A stretch of 64,000 nucleotides of DNA from Novosphingobium sp. FSW06-99 (GCF_001519065.1 NZ_KQ954260.1:159625-223624), one strand, 5' to 3'; positions 41,906 through 51,427 are shown, counted from the stretch's first letter. Notes: generated by a model from the letters alone, not told the origin. Made by a program: numbers and translations.

Positions 41906-42283
41906 ATGGCGGTCGATGCCACCCGTGCCTATGACGACCAGAATGTCTTTGCGAAAATCCTGCGCGGCGAAATCCCCGCGCAGAAGGTATACGAAGACGA
42001 CTGGGCGCTGGCGTTTCACGACATCAATCCACAGGCGCCAACACATGTGCTGGTGATCCCCAAGGGCGCCTATGTAAGTTGGGACGATTTTTCGCTGCGC
42101 GCGACCGAGGCGGAGATCGCCGGATTTGTCCGCGCGGTGGGCCATGTCGCGCGTGAGGCGGGGCTGGTCGCGCCAGGCTATCGCCTGCTGGCCAACACCG
42201 GGACCGACAGCCATCAGGAAGTGCCGCATTTGCACGTCCACCTGTTTGCCGGGCGTCCGCTCGGGCCGATGCTGGTGCGTTGA
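41906..42283 (+). CDS. HIT family nucleotide-binding protein
   Basis: 125 residues. HIT hallmarks: FAKILRGEIPAQKVYEDDW, AFHDINPQAPTHVLVIPK, and the active-site triad HLHVHLF near the C-terminus. HinT-like purine nucleoside phosphoramidase is the usual activity. ATG 41906 has AGGAG 10 bases upstream; a GTG at 41900 overlapping the hisE stop is an alternative. Probably co-transcribed with hisE. Confidence 0.92.
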   Translation: MAVDATRAYDDQNVFAKILRGEIPAQKVYEDDWALAFHDINPQAPTHVLVIPKGAYVSWDDFSLRATEAEIAGFVRAVGHVAREAGLVAPGYRLLANTGTDSHQEVPHLHVHLFAGRPLGPMLVR

Positions 42284-42358
42284 TCCGCGTTGATTTTCCG
42301 GTCGGGTCGGGCAACGCGGCCTTGCCCTGGCCCTTCGCGACCGGTTACTGAGGCGTTC

Positions 42359-42808
42359 ATGCAGGCCCTGTTACCCCAATCCGGCTGTTTCGACGGCACG
42401 CGGCATGTTTTTGCCGTGCGGGTCTATTTCGAGGATACCGACCTGTCGGGTGTGGTCTATCATGCCAATTACTTGCGCTGGTTCGAGCGCGCGCGGTCAG
42501 ACATGTTGCGGCTGGCCCGGATCGACCAGCGCGCGGCGCATGACGCCGGGGAAGGGGCCTATGCCGTGACCGATATGGCGCTCAGATATGCCCGCCCCGC
42601 GCGGCTGGATGATGCGGTGACCGTGGTCAGCACGGTGGCGGAGGTGTCGCCGGTGACCTGCCGTCTGGATCAGGCGGCGTGGCGCGGCGATGATCTGTTG
42701 TGCAGCGCGACGGTGCGTGTTGCCTTTGTTGCCCCCAATGGTCGACCCCGGCGCCAGCCGCCGCACTGGGTGGCCGCGTTCCGGGCGCTGGTTGCCCCTG
42801 AACGATGA
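42359..42808 (+). CDS. ybgC: YbgC-type acyl-CoA thioesterase
   Basis: 149 residues of the 4-hydroxybenzoyl-CoA thioesterase family. The YbgC motif YFEDTDLSGVVYHANYLRWFERAR has the catalytic Asp at about residue 28. It hydrolyses acyl-CoA, and in E. coli it binds the acyl carrier protein and lies in the tol-pal operon, as here. 36 bases before tolQ. Confidence 0.93.
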   Translation: MQALLPQSGCFDGTRHVFAVRVYFEDTDLSGVVYHANYLRWFERARSDMLRLARIDQRAAHDAGEGAYAVTDMALRYARPARLDDAVTVVSTVAEVSPVTCRLDQAAWRGDDLLCSATVRVAFVAPNGRPRRQPPHWVAAFRALVAPER

Positions 42809-42844
42809 TCGACGTGCCATGATCAAAAGGATGAAAGTCAGCGC

Positions 42845-43546
42845 ATGATGCTCGCAATGCTTGCCGAAAGTGCGATCGGTGCTCCGACCCGGCTCAATCC
42901 GGTCGAACTGTTCCTGCATGCCGATGTCGTGGTGCAGGCGGTGATCGGCGGGCTGGTGCTGGCCTCGATCTGGGTGTGGATGATCATCGTCGGGTTTACC
43001 GTGCGGATGGGCCTGATCGGTTCGCGCTGCCGCAAATATGAAGACGGGTTCTGGAGCGCGCGCGATATCGACGCCTATCAGAAGGACCAGGGCAAGAAGG
43101 ATATCCCCACCGCCCGCGTCGTCACCGCCGCGCTGGCCGAATGGCGACGATCGACATCGGGCAAGACGATTGATCGCGACGGCACGCGCCAGCGGCTGGC
43201 CGCCGCGATGGACGGCGCGGTCACCGAGGAAACCGACCAGCTCGCCCGGCGGCTGAACTTTCTGGCGACAGTCGGCTCGGTCGCGCCGTTCGTGGGCCTG
43301 TTCGGCACGGTGTGGGGGGTGATGGACAGCTTTTTCCGCATCGGTGCGATGCAGAATTCGTCGCTCGCGGTGGTTGCTCCGGGGATTTCCGAGGCGCTGT
43401 TCGCCACCGCCATCGGGCTGTTCGCCGCCATCCCCGCCGTCGTTGCCTACAACCGCTTTTCGTTCCGGGTTAACGCGTTCGAAGCGTCGCTGTTCCGCTT
43501 TACCGACCGGTTTCACGGCACGCTCAGCCGCGAACTGGAACAGTAG
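42845..43546 (+). CDS. tolQ: TolQ, inner membrane proton channel subunit
   Basis: 233 residues with three hydrophobic spans: VVVQAVIGGLVLASIWVWM, LNFLATVGSVAPFVGLFGTVW and FATAIGLFAAIPAVVAYNRF. The GLFGTVWGVMDSF and AIGLFAAIPAV segments are the ExbB/TolQ signature. With TolR it uses the proton gradient to energise TolA. The tolR ATG is directly after its TAG. Confidence 0.96.
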   Translation: MMLAMLAESAIGAPTRLNPVELFLHADVVVQAVIGGLVLASIWVWMIIVGFTVRMGLIGSRCRKYEDGFWSARDIDAYQKDQGKKDIPTARVVTAALAEWRRSTSGKTIDRDGTRQRLAAAMDGAVTEETDQLARRLNFLATVGSVAPFVGLFGTVWGVMDSFFRIGAMQNSSLAVVAPGISEALFATAIGLFAAIPAVVAYNRFSFRVNAFEASLFRFTDRFHGTLSRELEQ

Positions 43547-44005
<459 letters not shown>

Positions 44006-44017
44006 GGGCCCGGCGGC

Positions 44018-45019
44018 ATGCGCGAATCCCGCTCCTTTGGTTTGACCCGCGAAGAGGCTCTGGGCCTGGGCGTGGCGATCGCGGCGCATGTCGCGCTGAT
44101 CGCTGCGCTCACGCTGTCGCCACTGGGCCGCAAAGTGCAACCGCCGCCCCAGCGGATGACCGTGTCGCTGGCCAGCACGATATCCGACCAGTCAACTTCG
44201 CCCAAGCCCGACGCGCAACCCGCCCCCGACATGGCGCAGGATCTGGGCGAACCCGCGCCCGCCGATCAGCCGCAGCCGGCGCCGGTTCCCGCGCCGAAAC
44301 CGGTGCCAAAGCCGGTGGTCAAGCCGGTGCCCAAACCCGAGCCGAAACCCGTGCCCAAACCGGAACCGCAGCCGGTACACAAACCCGTGCCCAAGCCGGT
44401 ACCAAAGCCCGAGCCGAAGCCAAAACCCAAGCCCGAGCCGAAGCCAAAGGTCGAGCACAAGGCCGAGGCCAAACCAAAGCCCGAAGCCAAGCCAAAGCCC
44501 GAGACAAAGCCCGAGCATGAGGCGAAGGCGAAACCCGACAAACACACCAAGCCCGACACAAAACCCGCAGGTGGCGAGGCGCAGGCCAGGCCACATCCCG
44601 ACAAACCGGTCGGCCACAGCCGGATCGGCGATATTCTCAACGGCATTTCGACCGATCCGAGCACGGGCCGCGACAAAGTCTCGCCCGGTGACAAGGCCTC
44701 GGTAATTCCCGCCGCCACGTTGGTCAGCGCGATTTCGCGCCAGATCAAACCGCACTGGAGCGCGCCGCAAGGGGTCGATTCGGACAAGCTGGTGACGGTG
44801 CTCGCCTGGTCGCTCAATCCCGATGGCTCGCTTGCCGGCCGGCCGGTGGTGGTTTCGCAATCGGGCATTACCGACAGCAACCGCGCGCAGGCGCAGCGCC
44901 ATGCCGAACTGGCGATCCGCGCGGTCATGCTGGCCGCGCCGTTCCCGTTGCCGCCACAGGCCTATGCCCAATGGCACCGCGTGGCCGCCTTCCGTTTTGA
45001 CCGCAAGCTTTCGCAATAG
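44018..45019 (+). CDS. tolA: TolA, energy-transducing envelope protein with Pro-Lys linker
   Basis: 333 residues: a short cytoplasmic part, one membrane helix (LGVAIAAHVALIAALTL), a linker of about 120 residues (70-190) made of PKPEPKPV-type repeats, and a C-terminal TolA/TonB-like domain (LVSAISRQIKPHWSAPQ, LAIRAVMLAAPFPLPP) that contacts Pal and TolB. E. coli TolA has an alanine-rich helix instead; the Pro-Lys form looks extended and TonB-like. Repeats are coded by imperfect tandem DNA units (about 44290-44530). Confidence 0.9.
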   Translation: MRESRSFGLTREEALGLGVAIAAHVALIAALTLSPLGRKVQPPPQRMTVSLASTISDQSTSPKPDAQPAPDMAQDLGEPAPADQPQPAPVPAPKPVPKPVVKPVPKPEPKPVPKPEPQPVHKPVPKPVPKPEPKPKPKPEPKPKVEHKAEAKPKPEAKPKPETKPEHEAKAKPDKHTKPDTKPAGGEAQARPHPDKPVGHSRIGDILNGISTDPSTGRDKVSPGDKASVIPAATLVSAISRQIKPHWSAPQGVDSDKLVTVLAWSLNPDGSLAGRPVVVSQSGITDSNRAQAQRHAELAIRAVMLAAPFPLPPQAYAQWHRVAAFRFDRKLSQ

Positions 45020-45032
45020 GGACTATGGCCCG

Positions 45033-46430
45033 ATGAAACCGATGATCCTGAACCGCGCCCGCCGGGCCGTGTTGTATCTGGCACTGGCCTTGCCCGGCCT
45101 TCCGGCCCATGCCCAACAGCAGCCCTTGCCCGCCTCCAGCGCGCCGCAGGCCGCCGATTCGGGTGGGCTGACCGGGTCGGTCACTGATGACAGCGCGTGG
45201 CGCGATCTGGGCATTGCCATTCCCGCCTTTCCCACCGACCGTTCGGTGGCAACCGGCGCCGATGGCGGCAATACCGAGGCGCTGGGCCGCAATCTGGCCC
45301 GCGTGGTGTTCAGCGATCTGAAGAACAACGGCCTGTTCAAACCGACCGGGCCGGATTCGCTGCCCGGCATCGGTTATGCCGAAGTCGCCGCGCCGGCCTT
45401 TGCCGGGTGGCGCGCACGTTCGGCGGAAATGCTGGTCCAGGGGTTTGTGAAAGGTGGGGCCAATGGCCAGTTGACGGTCGGCTGCTATCTGTACGACGTG
45501 GCGCTGGGCAAGGAACTGGCGCGCCAGGGCTATGTGGTGTCGCCGGTGGAATGGCGACGCGCGGCGCACAAATGTGCCGACATGGTCTATTCGCGGCTGT
45601 CGGGGGAAAGCCCGTTCTTTGATTCCAAGATCGCCTATATCGCCGAAACCGGGCCGAAGGATCACCGTCGCAAGCAATTGGCGATCATGGATTCGGATGG
45701 TGCCAATCACCGTTTCATCACCAGCGGGCAGGCTGTCGCGCTGACCCCGCGCTATTCGCCCGATTATCGCCAGATCGCCTATCTCAGCTATGTCGATGGC
45801 CGCCCGCGCATCTATGTCTATGATATCGGCACCGGGCATCAGCATCTGGTGACCGAGGCCAAGGGGCCGACATTTGCGCCGCGCTGGTCGCCCGATGGCA
45901 AATATATCCTCTATTCGATGGCGATCGCGGGCAACACCGACATCTACCGCGTGCCCGCCACTGGCGGACAGTCGGTACGCCTGACCAACACGCCGGGCAT
46001 CAACATCGGTGGCAGCTATTCGCCCGACGGGCGCAAGATCGTGTTTGAAAGCGATCGTGGCGGCAGCCAGCAAGTCTATGTGATGAACGCCGACGGCTCC
46101 GGCCAGCACCGCATCACCTTTTTCGGCGGACGCGCGGCCACCCCCGAATGGAGCCCGCGCGGCGACCAGATCGCGTTTACCTGCATCTGCGGCAATTTGC
46201 GTGTCGCGGTGATGGACCCCGATGGCCACAATCGCCGTTTCCTGACCGACAGTTGGCAGGACGAAGCGCCGACCTGGTCGCCCAATGGCCGCATCGTGCA
46301 GTTTTTCCGCACCGAACGCGGCACCGGACACACCAGCATCTGGCAAGTCGACCTGACCGGGCGCAACGAACGCCGCCTGAAAACCCCGGTCGATGCCTCG
46401 GACCCGGCGTGGGGGCCGGTCCTGCCGTGA
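45033..46430 (+). CDS. tolB: TolB, periplasmic beta-propeller
   Basis: 465 residues with a signal peptide ending near LPAHA. An N-terminal domain (AIPAFPTDRSVATG) is followed by beta-propeller repeats with the TolB WD-like SPDG pattern: RWSPDGKYILYSMAIAGN, GGSYSPDGRKIVFESDRGGS, EWSPRGDQIAF, TWSPNGRIVQFF. It shuttles between Pal and TolA. Followed by pal after 74 bases with AAGGAG before its ATG. Confidence 0.95.
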   Translation: MKPMILNRARRAVLYLALALPGLPAHAQQQPLPASSAPQAADSGGLTGSVTDDSAWRDLGIAIPAFPTDRSVATGADGGNTEALGRNLARVVFSDLKNNGLFKPTGPDSLPGIGYAEVAAPAFAGWRARSAEMLVQGFVKGGANGQLTVGCYLYDVALGKELARQGYVVSPVEWRRAAHKCADMVYSRLSGESPFFDSKIAYIAETGPKDHRRKQLAIMDSDGANHRFITSGQAVALTPRYSPDYRQIAYLSYVDGRPRIYVYDIGTGHQHLVTEAKGPTFAPRWSPDGKYILYSMAIAGNTDIYRVPATGGQSVRLTNTPGINIGGSYSPDGRKIVFESDRGGSQQVYVMNADGSGQHRITFFGGRAATPEWSPRGDQIAFTCICGNLRVAVMDPDGHNRRFLTDSWQDEAPTWSPNGRIVQFFRTERGTGHTSIWQVDLTGRNERRLKTPVDASDPAWGPVLP

Positions 46431-46504
46431 TGGCTGTGCTTTCCGTTTGAATTTCCCTTACGCTCGTTGCACCCTCTCCCCGAACGACCAAGGAGCTTTC
46501 CCTC

Positions 46505-47044
46505 ATGTCTCCCAGCCCCGTTTTTGTCCGCCTTGCGGGCGTATCCCTGCTGATCGCCAGCGTCGGTCTGGCCGGATGCGCCCACAAGCCCAAGGAACTG
46601 CCGCCGCAGCCGGTGTCGGCCAGCACCAGCACGCAGTCCGAGGCGATGCCGCCGGCCCAGCCGCAGCAGAGCGGTCCGGTGCCGGGTAGCGAGGCTGATT
46701 TCCTGGCCTCGGTGATTTCCGACACGGTGCATTTCGACACCGACAAGTACGGCATCGATGGCGAAAGCGAAGGCATCCTGCGCAGCCAGGCGCAGTGGCT
46801 GGCACGTTACCCGGGCAAGGCGATCACCATCGAGGGCCATTGCGACGAACGCGGTACGCGCGAATACAACCTGGCGCTGGGTGAACGCCGTGCCAATGCC
46901 GCCAAGAACTATCTGATCGGGCTGGGCGTCGATGCCAGCCGCATCAACACGATCAGCTATGGCAAGGAACGCCCGGTCGCACTGGGGTCCGACGAAGCCG
47001 CCTGGGCCAAGAACCGCCGGGCGGTGACGATCACGGTAAACTGA
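46505..47044 (+). CDS. pal: Pal, peptidoglycan-associated lipoprotein
   Basis: 179 residues. A lipoprotein signal with lipobox LAGC (lipidated C25) precedes a Pro/Gln linker and the OmpA-like domain: HFDTDKYGIDGESEGIL, HCDERGTREYNLALGERRANAA, ISYGKERPVALGSDE, AKNRRAVT. Binds diaminopimelate of peptidoglycan and anchors the outer membrane. Confidence 0.96.
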   Translation: MSPSPVFVRLAGVSLLIASVGLAGCAHKPKELPPQPVSASTSTQSEAMPPAQPQQSGPVPGSEADFLASVISDTVHFDTDKYGIDGESEGILRSQAQWLARYPGKAITIEGHCDERGTREYNLALGERRANAAKNYLIGLGVDASRINTISYGKERPVALGSDEAAWAKNRRAVTITVN

Positions 47045-47056
47045 TCGCGGGCGATG

Positions 47057-47094
47057 GTACGGGTGCCCATATAAAGTCCGTGGGCACCCGGTAC
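47057..47094 (+). terminator. Hairpin after pal
   Basis: GGGTGCCCA / TGGGCACCC, perfect 9-base stem, 11-base loop, extended by GTAC / GTAC across one bulged base. It starts 12 bases after the pal stop and probably ends the tol-pal transcript. No T-run. Confidence 0.6.
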
Positions 47095-47133
47095 GGCTTG
47101 ACCTTTGCCTGCATGTTGGGCTTGGGTTGAGGG

Positions 47134-47682
47134 ATGTCGCGGCACACACGATCAAACGACTGGGGATTCCCGCGCTGGCGGGGCTATGGCGGCGGTCGCG
47201 ATGCCAAGCCGATCCGCATGTGTGACCGGTCCGGGTGCGATCAACCCGGCAATTGCCCCGCGCCCAAATCGCCCAATACCCCGGATCGCTGGTATTTCTG
47301 CCCCGCGCACGCCGCCGAATACAACGCCGGCTGGAACTATTTCGAAGGGCTCGACAAAGAGGAAGCGGCGGCGCGCGAACGTGCCGAAAACACCGAATCG
47401 TCGGGTTATCGCCAGGCCACCTGGGCCGAATGGGGCGGATCGGGCGACGGCACGCGCAGCCGCGACGAAATGCGCGCCCTGGAAGTGCTCGAACTCGACA
47501 GCGACGCCGATTTCGAAGCGGTGCGCAAGGCCTGGCGCACGCGCGCCAAGCTGGTGCACCCCGACGTACGCCCCGGCGATGCCGAGGCGGCCAACGAATT
47601 CCAGCGTCTGCAACTCGCCTATGAAGTGCTGCGTGCGGCCGAAGAGCGCCGCTCGTGGAAGGGCTATTCTTCGGGGGCCTGA
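47134..47682 (+). CDS. J-domain protein with N-terminal cysteine motif
   Basis: 182 residues. The J domain is C-terminal (about 115-175): LEVLELDSDADFEAVRKAWR, the HPD motif at 142-144 (KLVHPDVRPGD), then FQRLQLAYEVL. HPD stimulates DnaK-type ATPases. The N-terminal half has C30, C35, C41, C56 and H59 in a spacing that could bind zinc (MCDRSGCDQPGNC, then YFCPAH). J domain at the C-terminus is unusual compared with DnaJ. One base before the S1C protease gene. Confidence 0.85.
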   Translation: MSRHTRSNDWGFPRWRGYGGGRDAKPIRMCDRSGCDQPGNCPAPKSPNTPDRWYFCPAHAAEYNAGWNYFEGLDKEEAAARERAENTESSGYRQATWAEWGGSGDGTRSRDEMRALEVLELDSDADFEAVRKAWRTRAKLVHPDVRPGDAEAANEFQRLQLAYEVLRAAEERRSWKGYSSGA

Positions 47683-47683
47683 C

Positions 47684-48496
47684 ATGCAACAGCCGTCGCA
47701 GCGCCCGGCCGGACCGGGCTGGATCATCGTTGCATCGATCTGCATCGCCGCGCTGATGGTGCTGTGGCAAGTGCTGCCGCAACTCGACGGGATGCTGACG
47801 GGCAACACCGGTACGCCGCGCACGGTTACCCCGCGCGGCGATCTGGGCCGTGACGAACAGGCCACGATCCACTTGTTCGAAAACGCGCGCGGGTCGGTGG
47901 TGTCGATTTCCACCGCGCATCTGGTTGAGGATGTCTGGTCGCGGAATGTCTATTCGGTGCCGCAGGGCACGGGTTCGGGCATCATCTGGGACAATGCCGG
48001 GCATGTGCTGACCAATTTTCATGTGATTCAGGGCGCGTCGGAGGCCACCATCCGCCTGGCCGACGGGCGCAAGTTCCGCGCCAGCCTGGTCGGGGTCAGC
48101 CCCGATCACGACATTGCGGTGCTGCGCATCGGGGTGGCGTTCCGCCGCCCGCCGCCGATCCCGATCGGCACCAGCCACGATCTGAAAGTGGGCCAGCGCG
48201 TGTTTGCCATCGGCAACCCGTTCGGGCTCGACTGGACCTTGACCACCGGGATCGTCTCGGCGCTCGATCGCAGTTTGCGCGCCAGCACCGGATCAGGCGG
48301 CGTGCAGCATCTGATCCAGACCGATGCGGCGATCAATCCGGGCAATTCGGGCGGGCCGCTGCTCGATTCGAGCGGACGCCTGATCGGCATGAACACCGCG
48401 ATCTACAGCCCCTCGGGCGCCTCGGCAGGGATCGGCTTTGCGGTGCCGGTCGACACCATCATGGATGTCGTGCCGCAGCTTATCCGGGCGAACTGA
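47684..48496 (+). CDS. Membrane-anchored S1C (DegP/HtrA-like) serine protease without PDZ
   Basis: 270 residues. One helix at about 12-32 (WIIVASICIAALMVLWQVL) anchors the protein, with the protease domain facing the periplasm. Catalytic triad: H113 (TNFHVIQG), D143 (DHDIAVLRI) and S222 (NPGNSGGPLL). The chain ends soon after the GIGFAVPV strand, leaving no room for a PDZ domain, unlike DegP/DegS. Starts one base after the J-domain gene. The end overlaps the convergent cca gene by 17 bases. Confidence 0.9.
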   Translation: MQQPSQRPAGPGWIIVASICIAALMVLWQVLPQLDGMLTGNTGTPRTVTPRGDLGRDEQATIHLFENARGSVVSISTAHLVEDVWSRNVYSVPQGTGSGIIWDNAGHVLTNFHVIQGASEATIRLADGRKFRASLVGVSPDHDIAVLRIGVAFRRPPPIPIGTSHDLKVGQRVFAIGNPFGLDWTLTTGIVSALDRSLRASTGSGGVQHLIQTDAAINPGNSGGPLLDSSGRLIGMNTAIYSPSGASAGIGFAVPVDTIMDVVPQLIRAN

Positions 48497-49664
48497 GCGC
48501 TTCGTCGAGCAAGTGCTCGACCCGGCGGGCATCGGGAAAGCCTTCGGCAATCCAGCGCTGTTCCACCTGGCGCAGGATGCGTGCCACCTCGGGACCGGCA
48601 TGGATACCGCGCGCGACGATGGCTCCGCCCTTCAGCGGAAAGCGCGGCACCGTCCAGCCGGCGATCGGGGCAATGTCAGCGCCTGCCAACAACAGCCGGT
48701 CGCGGGCATCGGCCAGACCCAGCCGATAGGCCAGTGCGCGGGCGTCGTCGGCATCGTCGGGGCGCCGCGCCGCAGCCACCGCCAGGCGCTTTTTCTGCGC
48801 CGCCGAAAAACGCAGCCGCGCGGCCACCGTTTCGGCCAGCAGGGGATCGGGCGGCAACAGCGCGGCCAGACGGCGCAAGGCATCGGGCGCGACACCCGCG
48901 CGCGTTTCGGTGGCGATCAACGCGGGCAGCGCGGCGGGGTCGGCTTCGGGCAGGACTTGCCCCAGCACACCCAGATCGGCCATGCGCGCCAGCGTCGGCG
49001 CCGGATCGGGATGCGCCAGCAGGCGGATCAGTTCCCACCCCACACGTTCGCGCGACAGGCCTTTCAGCCCGGCGGCCAGCGCGGCGCAGGCATGTTCCGC
49101 CTCGGCATCGGCGGGCAGCGCGCCGAATCGCGCCTGAAACCGGAAATAGCGCAGGATACGCAAGTAATCCTCGCGGATGCGCGCCTGCGCATCACCGATA
49201 AACCGCACCCGGCGCGCGGCCAGATCATCGAGGCCGCCGAAAAAGTCGGTGATCGCCAAAGTGGTCGGGTCGGCATAGAGCGCGTTGATGGTGAAATCGC
49301 GCCGGGCGGCATCCTCGTGCCAGTCGCTTGAAAAGGCGACCGTGGCATGGCGCCCGTCGGTGGCGATATCGCGGCGCAAGGTGGTCACCTCGACCGGACC
49401 GTCGCCCAGCACGGCGGTGACCGTGCCATGGGCGATGCCCGTCGGCACCGCGCGGATGCCCGCCGCCGCCAGCCGGGTGATCACCGCCTCGGGCAGCAGG
49501 CTGGTCGCCATGTCGATATCCTTGACCGGCACGTCTGCGAGCGTATCGCGCACCGCGCCGCCGACCCAGCGGCACAGCCCCTCGTGCATCGGATCAAGCG
49601 CGGCGACCAGCGCGGCCAGATCGGCGCGCGCGGTCCACGCCGCAGCGGGCAGCGTGGCGGTCAT
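48480..49664 (-). CDS. cca: CCA-adding tRNA nucleotidyltransferase
   Basis: 394 residues from ATG 49664. Class II nucleotidyltransferase head: WVGGAVRDTLADVPVKDIDMATS with the two catalytic aspartates in DID, then TTLRRDIATDGRHATVAF, RRDFTINALYAD and the RNA-binding RVRFIGDAQARIREDYLRILRYFRF. It adds or repairs the 3' CCA of tRNAs. The family of alphaproteobacterial CCA/poly(A) polymerases cannot be separated by eye, so PcnB-like activity is possible. ATGA overlap with the NUDIX gene upstream; 3' end overlaps the S1C protease gene. Confidence 0.9.
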   Translation of the reverse strand: MTATLPAAAWTARADLAALVAALDPMHEGLCRWVGGAVRDTLADVPVKDIDMATSLLPEAVITRLAAAGIRAVPTGIAHGTVTAVLGDGPVEVTTLRRDIATDGRHATVAFSSDWHEDAARRDFTINALYADPTTLAITDFFGGLDDLAARRVRFIGDAQARIREDYLRILRYFRFQARFGALPADAEAEHACAALAAGLKGLSRERVGWELIRLLAHPDPAPTLARMADLGVLGQVLPEADPAALPALIATETRAGVAPDALRRLAALLPPDPLLAETVAARLRFSAAQKKRLAVAAARRPDDADDARALAYRLGLADARDRLLLAGADIAPIAGWTVPRFPLKGGAIVARGIHAGPEVARILRQVEQRWIAEGFPDARRVEHLLDEALSSPG

Positions 49665-50275
49665 GCCGGATCGTGCCAGGCGATGCGGTGCGACAGATTG
49701 GCGATGATCGCGCCGGTCACGCCCCAGATGCGGTGGCCCGACCACAGGATCTCGATATAGTCGCGCCGCGTGCCAGCCCAGTCGGCGCTGCGCCGGTGCT
49801 GGTTGGCGGGATCGATGACATAGCCGAACGGCGGTTCGAACCATTGCGCCACTTCGCCCGGATTGGGCGTGATCGCGATGTCACCCGGCACCACCGCCAA
49901 CACGGGCGTGATGTCATAGCCGGTGCCGGTCTGGAACCGGTCGCTGGTGCCCACCACGCGCACGCGGGCGGGATCGACGCCGAGTTCCTCGTACGCCTCG
50001 CGCAGGGCGGCCTCGATCGGGGTTTCGCCCGCATCGATCTTGCCGCCGGGAAATGCGGCCTGGCCAGGGTGCGCGCGCATGGTGGTGGGGCGCTGGATCA
50101 TCAGGACGCCGGGACCATCGGCATGGCCGGGGCGATCGGTCACCGCGATCAGCACGGCGGCCGGGCGCAGCGTGGTTTCGGCGGGCGGGCGCCAGTCATC
50201 CCACCGCGGCGCGGTGTCGCGCGCATGCCCCGCGGTCAGCAGGCGGTGCAGCCGATCGAACAGCGCATCGGTCAT
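49661..50275 (-). CDS. NUDIX hydrolase, CoA pyrophosphatase-like
   Basis: 204 residues with a full Nudix box: GGKIDAGETPIEAALREAYEELG (about 98-120). Preceding LMIQRPTTMRAHPGQAAFPGG is the NudL/CoAse motif, so hydrolysis of CoA and derivatives is likely. Middle gene of an ATGA-linked run: DUF1285, NUDIX, cca. Confidence 0.9.
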   Translation of the reverse strand: MTDALFDRLHRLLTAGHARDTAPRWDDWRPPAETTLRPAAVLIAVTDRPGHADGPGVLMIQRPTTMRAHPGQAAFPGGKIDAGETPIEAALREAYEELGVDPARVRVVGTSDRFQTGTGYDITPVLAVVPGDIAITPNPGEVAQWFEPPFGYVIDPANQHRRSADWAGTRRDYIEILWSGHRIWGVTGAIIANLSHRIAWHDPA

Positions 50276-50841
50276 GCCGGCAACAGGCCAAAGCGCTGCC
50301 CCGCGCTGGTCACCGCCAGCGCGTCGGGCGACGACACGGTCAAAGCGTGATCGATCAGTTGCGCATACGTGCTGCGGTTCAGCCGCGCCTCGGTGCCGTG
50401 GCGCACGCCGAGATAGAAGGCGGGCACGTCGGCAGTCCCCGCCACGCGCAACGGGTGATCGGGCCCGGCCAGCACCACATCATCGGTGTTGAGCCGAAAC
50501 GCCAGCACCGGTTGCCCGGCGCGATCGGTGCGCAGGGCCATGTCGGTGGCGACAAACGCGGCATCGTCGACTGCGATCGCCAACTTTTCCACCGGCGTAA
50601 GCAGATAGTGCTGCCCGTCGTCCGCGCGCGTCAACAGGGCGGAAAAGGCGCGCACCATCGCCGGGCGGGTGATCGGGCCGCCATCGTGAAACCACGTGCC
50701 GTCGGCGGCAATCCGCATCAGGCTGTCACCATGCTGCATCGGGGCCCACTGGTCGATCGGCGGCAGGCGTCGCGCAGCAGCAGCCTCGGCAATTTGCGGC
50801 AGACTCAGCGCGGCCAGTTCGGGGGTGGGGTCATAGGGCAC
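50272..50841 (-). CDS. DUF1285 family protein
   Basis: 189 residues. The DUF1285 pattern is clear: MRIAADGTWFHDGGPITRPAMVRAFSALLTR, HYLLTPVEKLAIAVDDAAFVA and VLAFRLNTDDVVLAGPDH, ending in AFYLGVRHGTEARLNRSTY. Function is unknown. The gene is coupled by ATGA overlap to the NUDIX gene. DUF1285-NUDIX-cca order is common in sphingomonads and rhizobia (from memory). Confidence 0.85.
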   Translation of the reverse strand: MPYDPTPELAALSLPQIAEAAAARRLPPIDQWAPMQHGDSLMRIAADGTWFHDGGPITRPAMVRAFSALLTRADDGQHYLLTPVEKLAIAVDDAAFVATDMALRTDRAGQPVLAFRLNTDDVVLAGPDHPLRVAGTADVPAFYLGVRHGTEARLNRSTYAQLIDHALTVSSPDALAVTSAGQRFGLLPA

Positions 50842-50864
50842 GGATGATGCCCTGCCAGATCAGG

Positions 50865-51374
50865 TCAGCCGCGCCAAGGGCCCAGCGTGCCCTGCGGGGG
50901 CAAGATTGCCGGATTGGCGCTGCGGCACAGCAGGCGGTGCGCTTCATAAGGGCCCGGCAGGCTCCAGCCGAGCGTCGGCGCATTGGCAAAGCCGAAAAAG
51001 CGCGCGTAATAGTCGGGATCGCCGATCAGCACTTGCGGCAATGGCGCGCGCGGATCGATCGCAGTCAGGCTGGCGGTCATCAGCGCCTGGCCATAGCCAC
51101 GCCCTTGCTGGGTGGGCAGCACGGCAACCGGGCCGACCATGATCATCGGGTGTGCGCGCCCCGCCGGATCGGTCAGCGCGACTGGCCAGCACTGGATCGT
51201 GCCCGCCAGCAGATCGTCCTCGTCAAGCGCGGCAAACGACAGCCCCGGCAGCCAATCTGTGCCCGCGCGGATCTTGTAGGCAGTGCGCTGATGGCGTTCC
51301 GGCTCGAACGCGGTGTCGAGCAGCGTTTCGATCAGCGCGGGATCGACATCGGCAAGCGGGATGATCTTGGACAA
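50865..51374 (-). CDS. GNAT family N-acetyltransferase
   Basis: About 169 residues. Acetyl-CoA motif A is VGPVAVLPTQQGRGYGQALM (Q/RxxGxG/A). The C-terminal region GDPDYYARFFGFANAPTLGW is typical of the predicted N-acetyltransferase YhbS group. The start is uncertain: no ATG occurs in frame, and a TTG at 51374 gives SKIIPLADVDPALIE; no Shine-Dalgarno box precedes it. Substrate unknown. Confidence 0.75.
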   Translation of the reverse strand: MSKIIPLADVDPALIETLLDTAFEPERHQRTAYKIRAGTDWLPGLSFAALDEDDLLAGTIQCWPVALTDPAGRAHPMIMVGPVAVLPTQQGRGYGQALMTASLTAIDPRAPLPQVLIGDPDYYARFFGFANAPTLGWSLPGPYEAHRLLCRSANPAILPPQGTLGPWRG

Positions 51375-51427
51375 CGGGGCAGGGCTTTCGCGCAGGGGGA
51401 ATCGGACCGCCGCCGGATAGCCGCAGT

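Noticed and set aside
46076..48178. Minus-strand 700-codon frame
   Set aside because: Antisense to tolB, pal, the J-domain gene and the S1C protease, all recognised by motif.
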